Source: DATCTV01 sp964400685
Lineage (GTDB): Bacteria > Desulfobacterota > Desulfomonilia > UBA1062
NCBI GenBank assembly: GCA_964400685.1
Contig: CAYNVT010000014.1
Location: 1-49,586 of the forward strand
Reading direction: 5' to 3'
Length of the DNA: 49,586 nucleotides
Part shown: positions 23,917 through 32,246 of the stretch, in pieces
Numbering within the stretch: position 1 is the first letter of the stretch
How the letters are laid out: each line of letters opens with the position of its first letter
Translations under genes and position numbers: made by a program
Notes under the pieces: generated by a model
Databases searched by the model: none
The model's input: only the letters and a program-made list of their open reading frames with translations
Told to the model about the DNA's origin: nothing

Positions 23917-24753
23917 TTATCTATGGTTACAGCTGCGCCGCGCCAGAATCTCCTGTTTAATCCGTTTTCCTTTTGCCACCAGAAGGGGTTTGACGACGCG
24001 CTTCATGCCGGGGAACAGATAGCCCATGGTGGTCATTATGCCGGACATGGTTCCGCCCGTGATACGTTCTATTTTTCCGTCCTGCATGGTTTTGAAGACC
24101 TCTTCCGCCACCTCGGCAGCCGTTACCATGGGTTGTGACAGGGCAATGTCAGGTACCCGTTCGATGTCGTCCATGATAAACCCGGTATCGACAGGGCTCG
24201 GAGAAACCAGGCAGCATTTGATTTCGGGATACGTCTCACGCAGTTCCTCTGCCAGGGCATAGCTGAAGATACGAAGGCCGAATTTTGTAGCCGAATATGT
24301 TGCCATGCCGTCGACAGCGTTCCTGCCTGCCAGAGAGGCTATGTTAATGATCATTCCGCTCCTCTGCTCCTTGAAGACCTCCAGCGCCATGCGGGTCAGA
24401 ACAATGGGGGCCTCCAGATTGACCCGGACCATCTGCTTAAGATTTTCCGGCGGGATCGTTTCTACCGGCCCTCTGGTATGCTCGCCCGCATTGTTGATCA
24501 GGTAATCAATAGTGCCCCAGCGCGCTCTTGCTTCCGCGATGATCTGTGCGAATGCGTCATAGTCCGTTACATTAACGGCATAAACGGCAGTACGTTGGCG
24601 ATCAAGCTGTGAGGCAAGCTTTTCCAGAGGCCCTTCGCGGCGTGCAATCAGTACGCAATTGGCGCCTTCGCCTGCAAATTTCCTCACTATTGCCTCGCCA
24701 ATTCCGACCGATGCCCCGGTGATGATGGTGGTTTTGCCCTTCAATATCTGCAT
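23917..24753 (-). CDS. Short-chain dehydrogenase/reductase (copy 1)
   Basis: This 278-residue classical SDR has the cofactor motif TGASVGIG, the NNAG motif, catalytic Ser in NIASLAG and YSATK (Tyr-x3-Lys). Residues ARREGP after strand 2 suggest NADP(H) preference. It is a clear paralogue of the SDR at 27733, sharing the unusual C-terminal stretch IKCCLVSP and GKIERITGG. It starts 13 bases after the MFS gene with AGGAGG, as the probable end of the operon. It should oxidise an alcohol group of the pathway substrate. Confidence 0.9.
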   Translation of the reverse strand: MQILKGKTTIITGASVGIGEAIVRKFAGEGANCVLIARREGPLEKLASQLDRQRTAVYAVNVTDYDAFAQIIAEARARWGTIDYLINNAGEHTRGPVETIPPENLKQMVRVNLEAPIVLTRMALEVFKEQRSGMIINIASLAGRNAVDGMATYSATKFGLRIFSYALAEELRETYPEIKCCLVSPSPVDTGFIMDDIERVPDIALSQPMVTAAEVAEEVFKTMQDGKIERITGGTMSGIMTTMGYLFPGMKRVVKPLLVAKGKRIKQEILARRSCNHR

Positions 24754-24766
24754 TGATTCCTCCTGG

Positions 24767-25993
24767 TCATCGCCCGGCGAACTGCGCCCGTTTCAATGCC
24801 GTCACACCTAGGAATGCCGCCAGTACGCACATGGCGGCGCAGAGTCCGAAGGCCAGATTGTAGTTTCCGAACCTGTCATAGAGATAGCCGGAAAGCGGTA
24901 CCCCTAGTCCTGTGCCTACGGTCTGAAAGATGGCGACGATGCCGTAGATTGGTGCAAAGTGCTTTAGCCCGCCACAGGCGGCTGTAATAAGCGGCGGCAT
25001 GACCGTCTGCACGGCATTGCCGAAGCCGTAGACCATGCCCCAGATAATGGCCACGGCAACGATCCTGGTACCGAAAAGGATCATAATACCTGCGGTAAGA
25101 ATGCTGCAGAAAAGGATCAGCCCTGTTTTCAGCCCTTTCCTGTCGCTGATCTGGCCCAGGGAGAGCTTGCCGAAAACGGTCATGCCCAGGTAGAGCGCCA
25201 TGATGTTGGCAGCGAATGTCGGACTGTGGCCGATGTCCGTCAGGTAGGGGATCAGGTGCTGTTGAACTCCCGAATTCAGCACATTGAGAAAGAAGATCAT
25301 GAACGCCAGGAACCAGAAGGTGCCAGTTTTAACGAATTCACCGGGCGTGTATCCCTGTATGATCTCAGGCTCGTTTTCTGCCGGGGCGGTTACTCCATCC
25401 GGGTACAGGCCTTTGTCACCGGGCTGCTTGCGCATGATGATTATGGAGGTGGGCACGGATACCAGTCCGATTATGGTGCCCAGGATGATGATAGTCGCGC
25501 GCCATCCATAGGTGAGGATGAGCCAGTTGCCCAGCGGGTTGAAGATCAGACCGCCGAGGCCGGTGGCCGTGAATACAATTCCCATTGCCAGACCGCGTTT
25601 TTCCTTAAACCAGTTGTTGATCATGGTGGAGACTGGAATGATATGGCTCCCGGCATGGCCGATCCCGACGATTGCGGCCATGACATAGAACTGCGTCAGG
25701 GTCCGGCATTGAGAATAAAGGGCAAAGCTCACGGCCAGCAGAGAGGTAAAGACCCCCATCACTATCCGGACATCGAATTTCTCAATGAGCTTGCCGACAA
25801 AAGGTGCCGTGAACATCATCGCCAGCGCCGCAATCGTTATATAAAAGGAAAATGCGCCGCGGCTGAATCCGTACGTTTCGCACACAGGTTTGAAGAATAT
25901 ACCCAGGGTGTTGATCCCGATCCCTATGCCTATGAAATTGAGTATAAAACCGCCGATAACGATCCACCAGCCGTAGAACATCTTTTTCTGCAT
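24767..25993 (-). CDS. MFS transporter (monocarboxylate/oxalate-formate antiporter-like)
   Basis: The 408-residue inner membrane protein has about 12 hydrophobic segments in two halves. It opens with YGWWIVIGGFILNFIGIGIG, typical of the OFA/monocarboxylate branch of the major facilitator superfamily, and has NNWFKEKRGLAMGI and YGWRATIIILG as further family signatures. It lies between the second IlvD-type gene and an SDR in one operon with AGGAGG upstream. Organic or sugar acid uptake fits both family and context. Confidence 0.88.
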   Translation of the reverse strand: MQKKMFYGWWIVIGGFILNFIGIGIGINTLGIFFKPVCETYGFSRGAFSFYITIAALAMMFTAPFVGKLIEKFDVRIVMGVFTSLLAVSFALYSQCRTLTQFYVMAAIVGIGHAGSHIIPVSTMINNWFKEKRGLAMGIVFTATGLGGLIFNPLGNWLILTYGWRATIIILGTIIGLVSVPTSIIIMRKQPGDKGLYPDGVTAPAENEPEIIQGYTPGEFVKTGTFWFLAFMIFFLNVLNSGVQQHLIPYLTDIGHSPTFAANIMALYLGMTVFGKLSLGQISDRKGLKTGLILFCSILTAGIMILFGTRIVAVAIIWGMVYGFGNAVQTVMPPLITAACGGLKHFAPIYGIVAIFQTVGTGLGVPLSGYLYDRFGNYNLAFGLCAAMCVLAAFLGVTALKRAQFAGR

Positions 25994-26046
25994 GCATCCT
26001 CCTTGAAAACACCACCCCCTTATTCCAAGGGCCTACCTGAGCTTTT

Positions 26047-27696
26047 TTATGACAAAATCGCACCTTTCGATGCCGAGCCCACATATTTCACATATCTACG
26101 GATGTACCCCTCCGGCAGCTCTCTTCTGAACGGTTTCCAGAGGGACTTTCTCTTTTCAAGCTCATTGTCTGAGACGTGCAATTCGAGCTTTCTGGCGGGT
26201 ATGTCTATGGTTATCTCGTCGCCGTCCTTCACCAGCGCGATAGGGCCTCCGTCGTATGCTTCCGGTGACACATGACCAATGCACGGCCCTTCGGTTCCGC
26301 CTGAAAACCGGCCGTCAGTTATAATAGCAGCTTTCTTGATGCCGAGTGCGGAAAGACCCATGGTCACGGCAAGGGTTTCCGGCATGCCGGGTCCGCCCTT
26401 GGGGCCCTCGTTACGGATTACTAGGATCTCATTTTCATGGACGTTGTTTTCGCGCAGCGCCAGGAGCGCGTCGTGCTCGGATTCGAATACCCGCGCCGGG
26501 GCCGTGAACTCCATCATGTCCTTTGCCACCGCCGACTGCTTGATAACCGCACCTTCGGGTGAAAGGTTACCATAGAGGACCGCCGTTCCGCCCTCGGGGT
26601 AGAACGGGTTTGTTTTCTCAGGTATTACGTCGGTGTCCTTGACGGCAAAGAACGGCATCAGATCACCCCATGTCATTCCTAATGCCGTTTTTGCGTCCTT
26701 GTGGATGTCATCGGCAATTACCTTTATTACTGCCGGCACGCCTCCCGCCATAAAGAAGTCTATCATCCCGTCAGGGCCGTTGGGCATGAGTTTGCAGAGC
26801 GTGGGTATTTTTGTATTGAAGTCGTTGAACTTGCTTATAGGGAATTCAATACCGAGATCATGCGCAATGGCCGGGATGTGCAGAGCCGCATTCGTGGAGC
26901 CGCCTATGGCGAGATTGACCATGAGCGCGTTTTCAAGCGCCTTCATGTCCACGATCTTTCTTATCGTGAGATCTTCCTCTACCATTGAAACGATCCGCTT
27001 TCCGGAATTCCTTGCAAACAGCAGCTTTTTAGAATGAAATCCCGGGACGCTGGATGAACCCGGAAGGGTAAGGCCCATTGCCTCGACAATGCTCTGCATG
27101 GTGTTTGCCGTTCCGATGACCTCACACGATCCGCATGTGGCTGCCGTGATAGTTTCCGCCTTGCAGATCGGATCATCGTAATCCAGGTTGGAGGTGCTTT
27201 TTCTCTTTTTCTGTTCGGGATTGAACCTGATCTGCCAGGAGCCTGGCCCGCCTGTAAGGAAAATGGTGGGCAGATCAAGCCTGGAAGCGGCCATCACCAT
27301 GCCAGGGATAATTTTATCGCAGCTTGCAATCAGCACGAGTGCGTCATACTGCATGCTGCGGCAATGGGTTTCGACAATATCGGCGATCAGATCACGCTGG
27401 GCCAGGATGAATCGCATACCGCTGTTGCCTTCGGTCAGCACGTCGCACGGGGCGGGCACGCTGAATTCCATCGGGATGCCTCCGGCCATGAACACACCTT
27501 CCTTGACCTTCTCGGCAAGATTCTTAAGGTGCATGTGCCCCGGGTTAATATCCGTTTGGGAATTAACTATGCCGATGATCGGCTTCTGGTTCAAGTCCTC
27601 CTTCTCAAAGCCCAGGCCGTCCATACATTGAAGACGCGCCACGCAGATTGGAAAATCCTTTGTATCGAATATAGGCTGGCTCTTGGGTTTTTTCAT
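26047..27696 (-). CDS. IlvD/Edd-family dehydratase (copy 2)
   Basis: This 549-residue dehydratase has NPGHMHL, PAPCDVLTEGNSGMRF, the cluster cysteines in IASCDKIIPGM and CGSCEVIGTANTM, GGSTNAALHIPA, and RNEGPKGGPGMPE and DGRFSGGTEG near the end. It differs from the copy at 20402 along its whole length, so the two probably handle different substrates. The start has GGGAGGT upstream. It lies 36 bases after the SDR at 27733 and 53 bases before the MFS gene, inside the minus-strand operon. Confidence 0.88.
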   Translation of the reverse strand: MKKPKSQPIFDTKDFPICVARLQCMDGLGFEKEDLNQKPIIGIVNSQTDINPGHMHLKNLAEKVKEGVFMAGGIPMEFSVPAPCDVLTEGNSGMRFILAQRDLIADIVETHCRSMQYDALVLIASCDKIIPGMVMAASRLDLPTIFLTGGPGSWQIRFNPEQKKRKSTSNLDYDDPICKAETITAATCGSCEVIGTANTMQSIVEAMGLTLPGSSSVPGFHSKKLLFARNSGKRIVSMVEEDLTIRKIVDMKALENALMVNLAIGGSTNAALHIPAIAHDLGIEFPISKFNDFNTKIPTLCKLMPNGPDGMIDFFMAGGVPAVIKVIADDIHKDAKTALGMTWGDLMPFFAVKDTDVIPEKTNPFYPEGGTAVLYGNLSPEGAVIKQSAVAKDMMEFTAPARVFESEHDALLALRENNVHENEILVIRNEGPKGGPGMPETLAVTMGLSALGIKKAAIITDGRFSGGTEGPCIGHVSPEAYDGGPIALVKDGDEITIDIPARKLELHVSDNELEKRKSLWKPFRRELPEGYIRRYVKYVGSASKGAILS

Positions 27697-27732
27697 CTCA
27701 ATACCTCCCTGTAATTTTTAATTTGATATAAC

Positions 27733-28596
27733 CTAGTCTAATTTATGGCTGGTTCCATACTCGGCGATTATCCTGTCGCGGTATTTCCTGAGCACTTCCC
27801 TGTTTTTGCGGCCCTTCGCCTCGTTCATGGATTTGGTCAAGCGCTTAATGCCCGGGAAAAGATATCCACCGTGTGTCATTATGCCTGTCAGTATCCCTCC
27901 CGTGATCCGTTCCATTTTTCCGTCAAGGGCTGTCTTGAAAACCGCTTCGGCCGCGACTTCGGGCGTTACCCATTTCTGTGAAAGTGAGATATCGGGCACC
28001 TTGTCGATTTCTTCCAGAAGGAATCTTGTGACTACCGGGCCTGGAGAAACGAGGCAGCATTTGATATCCGGATACGTCTGCCTGAGCTCTTCCGCCAGAC
28101 CATAGCTGAATGCGCGAAGGCCGAACTTGGAGCACGAGTATGTCGAAGCGCCCTCGGTCGGAGTCCGTCCGGCCAGGGAAGCGATATTGATCACCATGCC
28201 GTGCTTCTGCTGTTTGAAGATATCAAGTGTCATTCGGGTCAGTACGATCGGGGCCAGCAGATTCACCTTTACAATCTCGGTCAGGGCTTCCGGTGCAACC
28301 TGGGCCACCTGTCCCCGGTTTATGCAGCCGGCATTATTGATCAGATAGTCTATCGTGCCCCAGAGTTCTTTTACCTTGCCCAGCATTTCACCGAAGGCGG
28401 GATAGTCCATGACATTCATTGCGTAGACGGCCGCGCGCTGCTGATCCATCCCGGCTGCCAATTTTTCCAGCGGCCCCCTGTTGCGGGCGATAAGTACGCA
28501 GTTCGCCCCTTCTGCGTAAAATTTTTTGGCAATGGCCTCGCCGATTCCAGCCGATGCCCCTGTGACGATGGCTGTCTTTCCTCTTAGTTCATTCAT
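27733..28596 (-). CDS. Short-chain dehydrogenase/reductase (copy 2), first gene of the operon
   Basis: The 287-residue protein shows TGASAGIG, NNAG, NIASLAG and the catalytic YSCSK. It is highly similar to the SDR at 23917, pointing to an internal duplication. A strong GGGAGG ribosome binding site precedes the start. Two operator-like palindromes stand about 240-290 bases upstream, so expression is probably controlled by the adjacent TetR protein. It likely carries out the first or second oxidation of the pathway. Confidence 0.9.
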   Translation of the reverse strand: MNELRGKTAIVTGASAGIGEAIAKKFYAEGANCVLIARNRGPLEKLAAGMDQQRAAVYAMNVMDYPAFGEMLGKVKELWGTIDYLINNAGCINRGQVAQVAPEALTEIVKVNLLAPIVLTRMTLDIFKQQKHGMVINIASLAGRTPTEGASTYSCSKFGLRAFSYGLAEELRQTYPDIKCCLVSPGPVVTRFLLEEIDKVPDISLSQKWVTPEVAAEAVFKTALDGKMERITGGILTGIMTHGGYLFPGIKRLTKSMNEAKGRKNREVLRKYRDRIIAEYGTSHKLD

Positions 28597-28838
28597 GGTC
28601 TTTTCCTCCCTCTGATTTGCAGACGTTTAATAATTGACGGGCCCTGGGGGAAGTTGCGAATGTTGATTGAATACATGGATGGAGGGCGTCGGTATTGATG
28701 CGTCTGCTGCCCTGAATATCATTAGTGACCGGCATATTTCATCTCCCCTGAGACCAATGGTCCATCGGGTAGTGGTATACCCATTCACCCGTTGCTGAAA
28801 AACTGGTCATCGGTGCATAAAGAGGGTCCAGCTACCTA

Positions 28839-28859
28839 TATATGACCGTCAGTCATATA
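28839..28859. promoter_or_regulatory. Palindromic operator candidate 1 upstream of the SDR operon
   Basis: Arms TATATGAC and GTCATATA flank a 5-base centre with one mismatch at the inner pair. It is the same motif as at 19135, 28864 and 29605. It lies in the 306-base gap between tetR and the SDR operon; apart from the two operators I see nothing else in that gap. Confidence 0.7.
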
Positions 28860-28863
28860 AAAG

Positions 28864-28886
28864 ATATATGACTAAGGGTCATATAT
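28864..28886. promoter_or_regulatory. Palindromic operator candidate 2 upstream of the SDR operon
   Basis: Arms ATATATGAC and GTCATATAT flank a 5-base centre. Its centre is 26 bases from that of the neighbouring palindrome, close to two and a half helical turns. The TetR gene ends 17 bases away on the right. Confidence 0.7.
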
Positions 28887-28902
28887 AGCAAGCGCAAATT
28901 TG

Positions 28903-29487
28903 TCAGCAGCTGAAAAACCGCTTAAGAAAATCACTCAGCATGATCTCGGCTTCATCCCCCAGTTCGTCTTTGATGATGGCCTTGTAGCAGACATCCAGCA
29001 TAAGCCCCATCATGACTTTGGAATAGGTCTCCCAATTCGTGATGGGATAACTCTCGTACTGGTTCAGGTTCGCGGTAACCAGCTGCGCGAAAGCTGCAAC
29101 CGTTGCCTGGGTGGATGGGAACAGGCTGTCGGACAGAAGATTACGGCGAAGCTCGATGAGAAACATGCGATTGGTTTTGAAATAAGCAATGACTGCCTTG
29201 GACATGTTCAAAAGCTTTTTATTCATATCGATATTGGGAAAAATGACCCGCTCGAGAAATTCCTGAACATAGCGGTTGATAACTGCATCCACCAGTTCGT
29301 TCTTGTCATGGAAGTACAGGTAGAATGTCCCCTTGGCAATGCCTGAGGCCTCTACGATCTCGCTGATCGCAGTTTTGTCTACACCCTTGGTCTGAAAGAG
29401 CTCTATGGCGCAATCTTCTATAATCTCCCGGCCTACGAGCTTTTTTTTACGCCCGGCACGGGAATGTGATGGCTGTTTTGTTGTCAT
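28903..29487 (-). CDS. TetR-family transcriptional regulator
   Basis: The 194-residue protein has a canonical N-terminal TetR helix-turn-helix (TAISEIVEASGIAKGTFYLYFHDKNELV) after a basic arm (GRKKKLV), and an all-helical ligand-binding domain. It sits between the SDR operon and the divergent aldolase operon, with similar palindromes on both sides and another before the KARI-like operon. I infer that it represses these units until a pathway intermediate, or its CoA or acid form, binds. The ribosome binding site (AGAGAAG) is weak. Confidence 0.93.
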   Translation of the reverse strand: MTTKQPSHSRAGRKKKLVGREIIEDCAIELFQTKGVDKTAISEIVEASGIAKGTFYLYFHDKNELVDAVINRYVQEFLERVIFPNIDMNKKLLNMSKAVIAYFKTNRMFLIELRRNLLSDSLFPSTQATVAAFAQLVTANLNQYESYPITNWETYSKVMMGLMLDVCYKAIIKDELGDEAEIMLSDFLKRFFSC

Positions 29488-29604
29488 ATTCTTCTCTTAT
29501 AATAAGAATTATGCTCTTTCTTTCTTGTCTATCACAAATTATATCAAGAGGGCTAGTAGGGCATCTGTGTCTTTCCAGCAAGCCGCAACTTTGCACTTGT
29601 TAAT

Positions 29605-29621
29605 TATGACCAGTGGTCATA
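29605..29621. promoter_or_regulatory. Palindromic operator candidate between tetR and the aldolase operon
   Basis: A perfect 17-bp palindrome (TATGACCA, central G, TGGTCATA) lies 118 bases downstream of the tetR start on the left and 148 bases before the aldolase gene. It could control both divergent units. Confidence 0.72.
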
Positions 29622-29768
29622 TAATCTCATGCAACATCATGACCATCAAGATCAAAGACAGGCATGTTCCATGTAAAGGTGGTTATCCACCTTATTATAT
29701 GAAGCAGTCTTCATCTGCGAGAGCAACAAGGGGTCAAGTGAGTCCGCGATGAACATAAGGAGGAAATC

Positions 29769-30749
29769 ATGAAGTTTGAAGGCATTTTTCCGGTAGTTCC
29801 GACTCCGCTTTCTGATGATGAACAGGTTGATCACAAGGGGCTCAAGCATCTGATTGATTATTACGTAACCAGCGGGTGTCACGGTCTGCTTGTAATGGGC
29901 AGCGGGGGAGAGTTTCCCTACATCACGCTTGAAGAAAGGCGCGCCATAATCGTTTCCGCGGCAGAGGCGAATGCCGGGCGCGTTCCTCTTGTATCCGGAT
30001 GCGGTTTTTTCAGCCTTTCAGAAACCCTTGCTTTCTTTCGCGCCTGCGAGGGACTGCCGCTCGACGGACTGCTGGTGGCGCTGCCGACATATTACCCGCT
30101 CAAGTTCGATGACGTGTTCGCCTATTATAAAGAGATTGCCCGGCGCGCACCCTGCCCCATACTCTATTACCACTTCCCGCAGATGACCGGTCTTTTCTTC
30201 ACCCCTGAACAACTCGGTCGCATCCTGAGGATCGACGGTATTGCAGGCATGAAGGTGAGTTGCTTCTGCCTTAAAGAAATGCGCCAGATTCTCGAGCAGG
30301 TCCCGGCAGAAAGATTCAGCCTGTTTGCAGGTGTTGGTTTCCTGCTGCGCCATACAATTGACATGGGAGGTCAAGGCGTTATCGACCCCATTGCATCGTT
30401 CGCCCCGCATCTGGTTGTAGAGGCCTATGAAGCGTGCAGGAATGGCGATGCACAACGATCAAATGTGCTCCAGGAAAAAATTCTGGACATGATACCGATT
30501 GTGAATTCTTTCTCTCTCCCGGCCTTTATCCAGAAGCGGGGCTTCAAGCTGATGTCTCAGATGCCGAAGCCGTCTCGCACCTCAGGCAAAGCCGCCCGGC
30601 ACGCTGTCATCAAGGAAGTCATAAGGCAGCTCGGCCACCCGATTACATCGCGCGTCCGCTCACCCCTGCCCCAGCTCACGGATAAGGAAAGCATGCAGGT
30701 CAGGGATTTCATTGCAGGCAACCCCGACCTTGTTAAAGAGAGGGTATGA
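29769..30749 (+). CDS. Class I aldolase/lyase of the DapA (dihydrodipicolinate synthase/NAL) family
   Basis: The 326-residue TIM-barrel enzyme forms a Schiff base with a 2-keto acid. Lys162 in GMKVS is the expected Schiff-base lysine, Tyr134 lies in the YHFP motif (usual form YNxP), and GSGGE (44-48) replaces the GTTGE pyruvate-binding loop. Family members include 2-keto-3-deoxy sugar acid aldolases, which fits the adjacent IlvD/Edd dehydratases. An AGGAGG ribosome binding site precedes the start. The C-terminal ~35 residues extend beyond the usual length. It overlaps the next gene by four bases. Confidence 0.88.
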   Translation: MKFEGIFPVVPTPLSDDEQVDHKGLKHLIDYYVTSGCHGLLVMGSGGEFPYITLEERRAIIVSAAEANAGRVPLVSGCGFFSLSETLAFFRACEGLPLDGLLVALPTYYPLKFDDVFAYYKEIARRAPCPILYYHFPQMTGLFFTPEQLGRILRIDGIAGMKVSCFCLKEMRQILEQVPAERFSLFAGVGFLLRHTIDMGGQGVIDPIASFAPHLVVEAYEACRNGDAQRSNVLQEKILDMIPIVNSFSLPAFIQKRGFKLMSQMPKPSRTSGKAARHAVIKEVIRQLGHPITSRVRSPLPQLTDKESMQVRDFIAGNPDLVKERV

Positions 30750-31627
30750 TGGCCTCAATAATAGATTGCCATTATCATCTGGATGAAAGCATTCTTACCG
30801 TTAATGAAATGATCAGCCGGATGGATGCATGCGGAATTGACAAGACAGCCCTGATGGCAAGCCTGAATGACCCGTTACCTGAGCCGCCACGGCTGCTTAT
30901 AAGGATTCTGCAGTTTCTGCTGTTTAGCCCGGCCATACAAAAGACAGCTAGAATTTTTATCGACAAGTTTACTCCCGACGGGAACATAAGGATAAGCGGC
31001 AAAACCTATAAAATATATGCCCACCCGGACAATAGTAAGGTCTTTGATCTTGTCGCAAGAATACCCGATCGTTTCCTGGGCTGGGTATTCGTACATCCTG
31101 ATTCCGGGGCCGAACTTGTGAAAGAGCTGGAAAAATGGATATCTCACCCCGGTTTTGCAGGCGTCAAGGCTCATCCCTTCTGGCACAGGTTCGAACCTCT
31201 CAAGCTGCTGCCTGTTGCCGATATGCTCATCAGCAAAGGGAAGCCGCTTCTTATCCATGCCGGATATGAATCACACGGAGATTTCATGGCGCTTGCAGAA
31301 AAAGCGCCGGAACTTAAACTTATCCTGGCGCATGCAGGTTTCCCGGGATACCGCTCAACCTGGCAATTAATAAAAAATCATAAAAATATTTTCGTTGACC
31401 TCTCACAGACGGCATATGTCAGTGATGAGGTCACAAGGAATGTTGTCGAGTATCTCGGGTATGAACGCTGTCTGTTCGGCACTGATGGACCTTACGGTTT
31501 TCATGCAAAAGACGGAAAATTCGATTTTTCTTTCATCAAGCGGCGCATCGAGAGGCTGTTTCCATCAGAGAAGATACGGGAACATCTCCTCGGGCAAAAT
31601 TTTATTGATATCGCTGGCATTGCCTGA
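30746..31627 (+). CDS. TIM-barrel amidohydrolase (amidohydrolase-2 family)
   Basis: The 293-residue protein has the metal-binding pair CHYHLD (His9, His11), then GVKAHPFWH, LLIHAGYES, LAHAGFPGY and the terminal catalytic Asp in FGTDGP. This family contains lactonases and non-oxidative decarboxylases. Its start overlaps the aldolase stop, so the two products are made together and probably work on the same substrate; a sugar-lactone hydrolase or a decarboxylase would both fit. ATG at 30746 or 30749 could be used. Confidence 0.87.
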   Translation: MMASIIDCHYHLDESILTVNEMISRMDACGIDKTALMASLNDPLPEPPRLLIRILQFLLFSPAIQKTARIFIDKFTPDGNIRISGKTYKIYAHPDNSKVFDLVARIPDRFLGWVFVHPDSGAELVKELEKWISHPGFAGVKAHPFWHRFEPLKLLPVADMLISKGKPLLIHAGYESHGDFMALAEKAPELKLILAHAGFPGYRSTWQLIKNHKNIFVDLSQTAYVSDEVTRNVVEYLGYERCLFGTDGPYGFHAKDGKFDFSFIKRRIERLFPSEKIREHLLGQNFIDIAGIA

Positions 31628-31767
31628 AGCTCTGCCCGTGAATGACGGCAGCGAAAACAAAAGGACAACGCAGATCGGGATATCGGTTTATCAGGAACAA
31701 CAGACGTAAATACAATATCCCAATCAGCGTCTTATATCCTGTGTGTGGATGATTCCAGTTCTTCGGT

Positions 31768-32139
31768 TTACTGTTCAGGGGCCTGCCGCGTCCATTCCCC
31801 GTCCGCAAACCCGCCGGTCTTATGAGTGGCGTAAAGCTTGCCGTCTGACTTGAGCACCAGATTCAATACACCATAACCCATGATGCTTCCCTTGGGCACG
31901 TCGGCCCATTTCAATTTCAGCTTGTTCCCGCTTATGGTGCCATAGGCCACGTTGCTCCAGCCCGGGGCCTGGGACTCTGCCTCACCATACCACCAGATAT
32001 CGTTGTTCAACTGCCGGATATAGTATTTCCCTCCGCTGTCGCTGTTCCAGGTTCCGGTCAGATCGGTCGCAAAAGCCGCGGATATTACGAAATTAAAACC
32101 AACCACCAATGCCGTTATAAGAACTATTTTTTTCAGCAT
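31768..32139 (-). CDS. Small secreted protein, lipocalin-like strand pattern
   Basis: A 123-residue protein with a clear signal peptide (to about AFA-T24) followed by LTGTWNSDSGGKYYIRQLNNDIWWYGE and further alternating strands, typical of small exported proteins built around a TGTW motif. No catalytic residues are evident. It stands alone between the amidohydrolase gene and the PETase-like gene. Function unknown. GGGGGG upstream of the ATG may serve as ribosome binding site. Confidence 0.75.
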   Translation of the reverse strand: MLKKIVLITALVVGFNFVISAAFATDLTGTWNSDSGGKYYIRQLNNDIWWYGEAESQAPGWSNVAYGTISGNKLKLKWADVPKGSIMGYGVLNLVLKSDGKLYATHKTGGFADGEWTRQAPEQ

Positions 32140-32246
32140 CCGTCCCCCCTAAATTAATTGTTTTAAAAACCTTTCACTATAATAACCTAGATACTCTTCA
32201 TCCAATCTAGTCAATAACGGGCAATTTTCTTATGCAGCCGTTCATA

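Noticed and set aside
25226..26275. A 349-codon open frame on the + strand
   Set aside because: It lies antisense to the well-supported MFS gene and the end of the IlvD-type gene, and its translation has no recognisable domains and a biased composition typical of a shadow frame.
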